Source: Chitinophaga sp. Ak27 | GTDB taxonomy: Bacteria; Bacteroidota; Bacteroidia; Chitinophagales; Chitinophagaceae | Direction of reading: 5' to 3' | Assembly: GCF_012726295.1 (NCBI RefSeq) | Contig: NZ_JABAOB010000002.1 | Location: forward strand, 186,001-250,000 | DNA length: 64,000 bases | In this document: one piece after another, positions 59,809-64,000 of the stretch | How the letters are laid out: each line of letters begins with the position of its first letter | How positions within the stretch are numbered: position 1 is the stretch's first letter | Translations under genes and position numbers: made by a program | The notes under the pieces: model-generated | What the model was told of the DNA's origin: nothing | Databases searched by the model: none | The model's input: only the letters and a program-made list of their open reading frames with translations

Positions 59809-62800
59809 ATGAAAATTAATGTTGTTCACAGCGGGCATCACAACGACCCGGCTTTCAGCAACGCGTATTCCCATCAACCAGGGAACGATTATGTCACCAA
59901 AATCTGGAGAGTAATGAGATTGACCGCCCTCTTTTTAACGGTACTGGCCCTGCACGTTTGTGCCAAGGGATTATCACAAACGGTCAGTGTGTCCTGCAAG
60001 GATATGCCTTTACAGCAGGTATTCAGTATTATTAAACAACAAACCGGCTTCGTATTTTTTTATCGCAGCAAAGACCTGTCGGATATCACGCCAGTGTCGG
60101 CACAACTGAAAGAAGTACCCCTGAAAGCAGCCCTGGGAAAGCTGCTGCAGGATAAGCCATTGACTTTCGATATGGAAGGCAACACCATCGTTATTTCCCG
60201 CAAAACAGTGGCGCCGGAAACCGCCGCCGCCGAGCCTGTGCCTCCGCAGGAAGTAGAAGGAAAAATAGTGGATGGTAAAGGAACACCAATTCCTGGTGTT
60301 TCTGTGCGCGTGAAAGGCAGCAACACGGCCGCTATTACAGATGCTACCGGGCATTTCCGCCTGAAAGAAGTAACCCGGAATGCCACCCTGTTAGTGTCTT
60401 GCGTAGGCTTCGAACCACAAACCTTCAACTTGGGAGGCCGGGTCCAGCTGGAAATAGAGCTGAAAGCCAAAGTCGACGATCTCAATCAATATGTGGTAGT
60501 CGGTTATGGCAGCACTAAGCGGAAAGACCTGACCGGCTCCGTAGCCTCTGTTAATGTAGAAGAGGTGAAAAATGTTCCTTTCGCCAGCATCGACCAGGCA
60601 TTGGCCGGTAAAGCCGCCGGCGTACAGGTAGTGCAGGCCGACGGCTCCCCCGGCGGCGTGGCTAAAATCCGCATCCGGGGCGGTACTTCCCTGCTGGGCG
60701 GTAATGATCCTTTATACATCATCGATGGCGTACAGGTAACGATACAAAACCGTTATCTCCAGAGCCAGGCGGAAGTGGTGAACCCGGTGGAAGGCGGTGG
60801 TAGCGACGACCGCAATGACGGCGTTTCCGGCTCTTTCTCCCGTGGATTAAACAGTCTCGCTGGCCTTAATATCAACGACATCGAAAGCATAGATATCCTC
60901 AAAGACGCTTCTGCTACCGCTATCTACGGTTCCAAGGCGGCCAACGGCGTAGTGATCATCACTACCAAAAAAGGTAAGCTGAATCAGAAGCCTGTGCTGG
61001 AGGCCAACTACTATGCAGGCGTAAGTGCTCCCATCAAGGAAAAACTCCTGAACGCCAGCCAGTACCTGAGCCTGATCAAGGAAGCAGCGAAAAACCTCAA
61101 CGATGCCAAAGCGCAAGCGGGTCAAAATGCCGATCCCAAGGCAACCGCTATCCTTACAGATCCGAGTTTCCTGGGTACCGCCAATACCGACTGGCTAAAA
61201 CTGGTATTGCGCAATGGCATATCACATAACGCAGATATCTCGGTACGCGGCGGTGGCGCCGGTTCCAGGTACTACACCTCTCTTGCCTATACGAAACAGG
61301 ATGGAGTATTAAAAGGTACCGACTTCTCCCGTATCTCGGGTAAAATAAGCCTGGATAATGAAATTACCCGGCGCTTTAGGATCATTACCAACCTCGATTA
61401 TGGGTTCACTAAAAATAATATCACCAACGGTATCTATACACAGGCGTTGTTTGCACCGCCTACCTTACCGGCTTATAATCCTGATGGCAGCATCTATCAG
61501 TTCAAGGGATCACAGGTGGGCGCGTACGACTACCAGGGCTTTCAAAATCCACTGGTATTGCTGGATGGCATCAACCAGGGTAAAACAGCCTCTCTCATCG
61601 GGTCATTGAGCGGCGACTATGATATCCTGAAAGACCTGAAATTCAGAAGTACCCTGTCTGTCAACTATAACAATTACCACCAGCTGAACTATGTGCCCAG
61701 CACGGCGGTAATTGCCTCCCCGGATGGTACCAGCAGCTCCAATGGAGGTACCGGTTCGCAGGCGCAGACCGAAGACGTGAACCTGTTTTTCGAAAATACC
61801 CTTACCTGGGATAAACAGTTTGATAAAAATAACCGCATCAACCTACTGGGTGGTACTTCCTGGCAGAAATACCGCTTCAACTCTTTTTCCGCTTCAGGAC
61901 AAGGATTCCCGGATGATAAATTTCTCAATAATCTTTCTTCAGCCGCTGTTACGCTACCTTCTACCGGCATTTCCGGCCAAAACTCATTGTTGAGTTTTTA
62001 TGTGCGTGCCAATTATGCACTGAGAGAAAAATACCTCTTTACCTTTACCGGTCGCTCGGATGCTTCTTCCAAATTCCCGGAACATAACCGCGTGGGTTAT
62101 TTTCCTTCCGGTGGTATCGCCTGGCGTATTTCCCAGGAGCCTTTTATGGAACATGTAAACTGGGTAAATGAATTGAAGCTAAGAGCCAGCGGAGGATACA
62201 CAGGTACGCAAAACTTTGGCGATAATTTATACTATACACTGTATACACCCGGTGCCTATGGCGGTACCAATGCCTTGATTCCTACTCAACTGGGCAATAG
62301 CCGGCTCAAGTGGGAATCAACGTTACAGAAAGACCTGGGACTGGACTTTGAATTATTCAATTCCCGCTTGCGTGGGGTAGTGGGTTATTATGAGAAGCAT
62401 ACCTCAGGGTTGCTGCTGCCTACCACGTTGGCGCCAAGTTCTTCCTATGGTAGTGTAGTAGCCAACATCGCCAATATTACTAACAAGGGCCTGGAGATAG
62501 ATTTACGGACAGATATCATCAAGCATAAGTCTTTCCAGTGGACTGCCGCCATCAACCTGTCAGGCAACCGTTCCAGGGTAACGGATATCGATAAGGATTT
62601 CTCTGATCCCAATGAATTAGATGCTTTGAACATGGGGAACAGCATTGTAAGAAAAAATGAGCCGCTCGGACTCTTCTATGGTAAGCAGTTTGAAGGCATT
62701 ATTCGTACGAAGGAACAGTTAGACGCCTATAAAAAAGCATATACCTATTATATGTATTTCAGTCCCTACCTGGGCATAGGCGATCCGATGTATAAATTGG

Positions 62801-63342
62801 ACAGTACCGGCTTCCCCGCTCAGAACGTGATCGGACATGCCGAGCCTAAATTCTTTGGCGGTTTTACCAACACTTTTACCTATAAGCACTTTAGCCTTAT
62901 TACGCTACTCACTTTCTCTTATGGTGGCCAGATGCTGTACCTGGCAGATATCCAGTATAAGAGCTTCCAGGAATACACCAACAAAGGCACGCGTATCCTG
63001 GGCAGATGGACTCCTGACAATCCCAATTCCGACCGTCCCAGGCTGATGCTGGCGCAAAACGGATATAATTATAATTCCAGCGCGGAAGTGTTTGATGGCT
63101 CTTATCTCAAATTAAAATCTATCACCCTCACTTATCAGCTGCCGGCGAAAGTAGCCACCAAAATGCATATCCGGGATGCCTCCATGTATATGTCGGCTAC
63201 CAACCTGTTTACCATCACCAAATATCCGGGACCAGATCCGGAAGTGAGTAACAATCCTTACAGCTTAATCAATGGGAGTAACGATGTGAGCACTTACCCG
63301 ACTGTGAAGCAATATAACCTGGGTATTCGTTTTGGATTTTAA
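59809..63342 (+). CDS. SusC/RagA-family TonB-linked outer-membrane protein with STN domain
   Basis: An 1177-residue receptor with a long N-region and signal peptide ending KGLSQ (about residue 49). An STN domain (about 52-125, DMPLQQVFSIIKQQTGFVFFYRS), a carboxypeptidase-regulatory-like domain (about 147-222, EGKIVDGKGTPIPGVSVRVKG) and a TonB-box-like YVVVGYG follow. The SusC plug signature (IRGGTSLLGGNDPLYIIDG, ILKDASATAIYGSKAANGVVIITTKKGK) and a barrel complete it. It is a transducing SusC paired with the downstream SusD. Its cargo is presumably an oligosaccharide or other polymer fragment. Confidence 0.95.
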   Translation: MKINVVHSGHHNDPAFSNAYSHQPGNDYVTKIWRVMRLTALFLTVLALHVCAKGLSQTVSVSCKDMPLQQVFSIIKQQTGFVFFYRSKDLSDITPVSAQLKEVPLKAALGKLLQDKPLTFDMEGNTIVISRKTVAPETAAAEPVPPQEVEGKIVDGKGTPIPGVSVRVKGSNTAAITDATGHFRLKEVTRNATLLVSCVGFEPQTFNLGGRVQLEIELKAKVDDLNQYVVVGYGSTKRKDLTGSVASVNVEEVKNVPFASIDQALAGKAAGVQVVQADGSPGGVAKIRIRGGTSLLGGNDPLYIIDGVQVTIQNRYLQSQAEVVNPVEGGGSDDRNDGVSGSFSRGLNSLAGLNINDIESIDILKDASATAIYGSKAANGVVIITTKKGKLNQKPVLEANYYAGVSAPIKEKLLNASQYLSLIKEAAKNLNDAKAQAGQNADPKATAILTDPSFLGTANTDWLKLVLRNGISHNADISVRGGGAGSRYYTSLAYTKQDGVLKGTDFSRISGKISLDNEITRRFRIITNLDYGFTKNNITNGIYTQALFAPPTLPAYNPDGSIYQFKGSQVGAYDYQGFQNPLVLLDGINQGKTASLIGSLSGDYDILKDLKFRSTLSVNYNNYHQLNYVPSTAVIASPDGTSSSNGGTGSQAQTEDVNLFFENTLTWDKQFDKNNRINLLGGTSWQKYRFNSFSASGQGFPDDKFLNNLSSAAVTLPSTGISGQNSLLSFYVRANYALREKYLFTFTGRSDASSKFPEHNRVGYFPSGGIAWRISQEPFMEHVNWVNELKLRASGGYTGTQNFGDNLYYTLYTPGAYGGTNALIPTQLGNSRLKWESTLQKDLGLDFELFNSRLRGVVGYYEKHTSGLLLPTTLAPSSSYGSVVANIANITNKGLEIDLRTDIIKHKSFQWTAAINLSGNRSRVTDIDKDFSDPNELDALNMGNSIVRKNEPLGLFYGKQFEGIIRTKEQLDAYKKAYTYYMYFSPYLGIGDPMYKLDSTGFPAQNVIGHAEPKFFGGFTNTFTYKHFSLITLLTFSYGGQMLYLADIQYKSFQEYTNKGTRILGRWTPDNPNSDRPRLMLAQNGYNYNSSAEVFDGSYLKLKSITLTYQLPAKVATKMHIRDASMYMSATNLFTITKYPGPDPEVSNNPYSLINGSNDVSTYPTVKQYNLGIRFGF

Positions 63343-63359
63343 ACTATCAAACAGATTTT

Positions 63360-64000
63360 ATGAAAAGTATCATATATACTATGCTGGGTGGCTTGCTGCT
63401 GACAACCGCATCTTGCAGGAAAGAGTTGGGGAAGCTACCAGAAAATGCCAAAGTAGATGGTAACACCATCATCGATCAGCGTACTTCTGAAATAGCGCTC
63501 AATGGCGCCTACTATCGTTTTGCTGCTGTTAACAGCAACGACAATGTGACCAAATGGATGGAACACGAAGTAACACCCGGCATCTTTGCCGGTTACCTGG
63601 GATATGGATATGGCGCTGACCCGGGAGAAATAAATGATATGGCGAATTCGAGTTTTAACAGCAGTTACTGGACTTCTGCCTATAACATTATCAATGCGGC
63701 CAATGGTATCATTAAAGGAGTGACCGCCCTGGATGATAAAGCTTTTACGGGCACCCGCAAAGCGGAAATTCTTGCTGAAGCCAGGTTCCTGCGGGCTTAT
63801 GCCAACTTTAAATTATTGAGTTTTTACGGGCAATGGTTCAACCTGGGCAGTCCCTATGGCGTATTACTACGTGATGAATTTGTGATGGTAGATAAAATTT
63901 CTAAAGCGCGCAGCTCCGTGAAAGACAGCTACGCAGCTATCCTGGCAGATGTAGAGGATGCGATTACGCACGGTCCGGACGATAGGCCGAATTTTTACGC
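63360..64000 (+). CDS. SusD/RagB-family lipoprotein, 3'-truncated by window edge
   Basis: About 213 codons are visible before the window ends. It starts MKSIIYTMLGGLLLTTASCRK with lipobox TTASC (about Cys19). SYWTSAYNIINAANGIIKGV and AEILAEARFLRAYANFKLLSFYGQW are the SusD N-terminal TPR-like motifs. It begins 17 bp after the SusC stop, forming the usual SusC/SusD pair. The C-terminal part and any downstream enzymes that could identify the glycan lie outside the window. Confidence 0.92.
   Translation, partial: MKSIIYTMLGGLLLTTASCRKELGKLPENAKVDGNTIIDQRTSEIALNGAYYRFAAVNSNDNVTKWMEHEVTPGIFAGYLGYGYGADPGEINDMANSSFNSSYWTSAYNIINAANGIIKGVTALDDKAFTGTRKAEILAEARFLRAYANFKLLSFYGQWFNLGSPYGVLLRDEFVMVDKISKARSSVKDSYAAILADVEDAITHGPDDRPNFY

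Noticed and set aside
1..64000. CRISPR arrays, tRNA/rRNA genes, insertion sequences, phage genes
   Set aside because: No regularly spaced repeats, tRNA-like cloverleafs, transposase motifs or phage structural proteins were recognised on either strand.

Overview
The window comes from a Bacteroidota genome, most likely a Chitinophagaceae member (Chitinophaga or a close relative). This is inferred from repeated ECF sigma / FecR / TonB-dependent receptor modules, SusC/SusD pairs, a LytS/LytTR two-component pair, FtsX-type ABC permeases, few recognisable Shine-Dalgarno sites and several TAnnTTTG-type -7 promoter elements. I saw no rRNA, tRNA, CRISPR array, insertion sequence or phage gene.

Layout. 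1-3.5 kb: end of an alpha/beta hydrolase, a DUF1905 protein, a convergent SRPBCC protein and a secreted DUF3108-like protein. 3.7-19.2 kb: a small secreted protein, then an ECF sigma / FecR / STN-containing TonB receptor module. It runs without a clear break into a DUF4397-like lipoprotein, a second related lipoprotein, three FAS1 (fasciclin) lipoproteins and a second, Oar-type TonB receptor; there is no SusD. A secreted cupin follows. 19.9-35.5 kb: a polysaccharide-utilisation-like locus with two tandem ECF sigma paralogues (about 80% identical by hand alignment) sharing one FecR, then SusC, SusD, two DUF6528-like lipoproteins, a GH20 hexosaminidase, a GH106-like glycosidase and a small secreted protein, closed by a strong terminator.

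35.6-40.7 kb: an ArsR / SRPBCC / hydrolase operon (minus strand) whose promoter carries two copies of a palindrome, then a cobalamin riboswitch in front of metE, and a thioesterase. 40.8-44.8 kb: a minus-strand five-gene operon (haem-binding cytochrome P460-type protein, a lipoprotein, DUF1223, two alpha/beta hydrolases). 45-47.7 kb: a LytS-type kinase and LytTR regulator, convergent with nadC. 47.8-57.5 kb: a FecA-like receptor, a KAS III enzyme, an Rnl2-type RNA ligase, an FtsX-type ABC permease, a GNAT acetyltransferase and a TPR histidine kinase. 57.7 kb to the end: a third ECF sigma / FecR / SusC / SusD module, with SusD cut by the window edge.

How it works together. Three modules have the layout of trans-envelope signalling: ligand loading of an outer-membrane receptor with an STN domain is relayed through FecR to release an ECF sigma factor. 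The second and third look like glycan-uptake loci. The first is the least conventional, because surface lipoproteins with FAS1 and DUF4397-like domains take the place of SusD. Other points worth attention are the Rnl2-type RNA ligase with a sigma-54-like element far upstream, direct repeats in front of the LytTR operon, a palindrome touching the nadC start, and an orphan plus-strand terminator in front of the last ECF sigma gene. All functions are read from sequence patterns without database searches.
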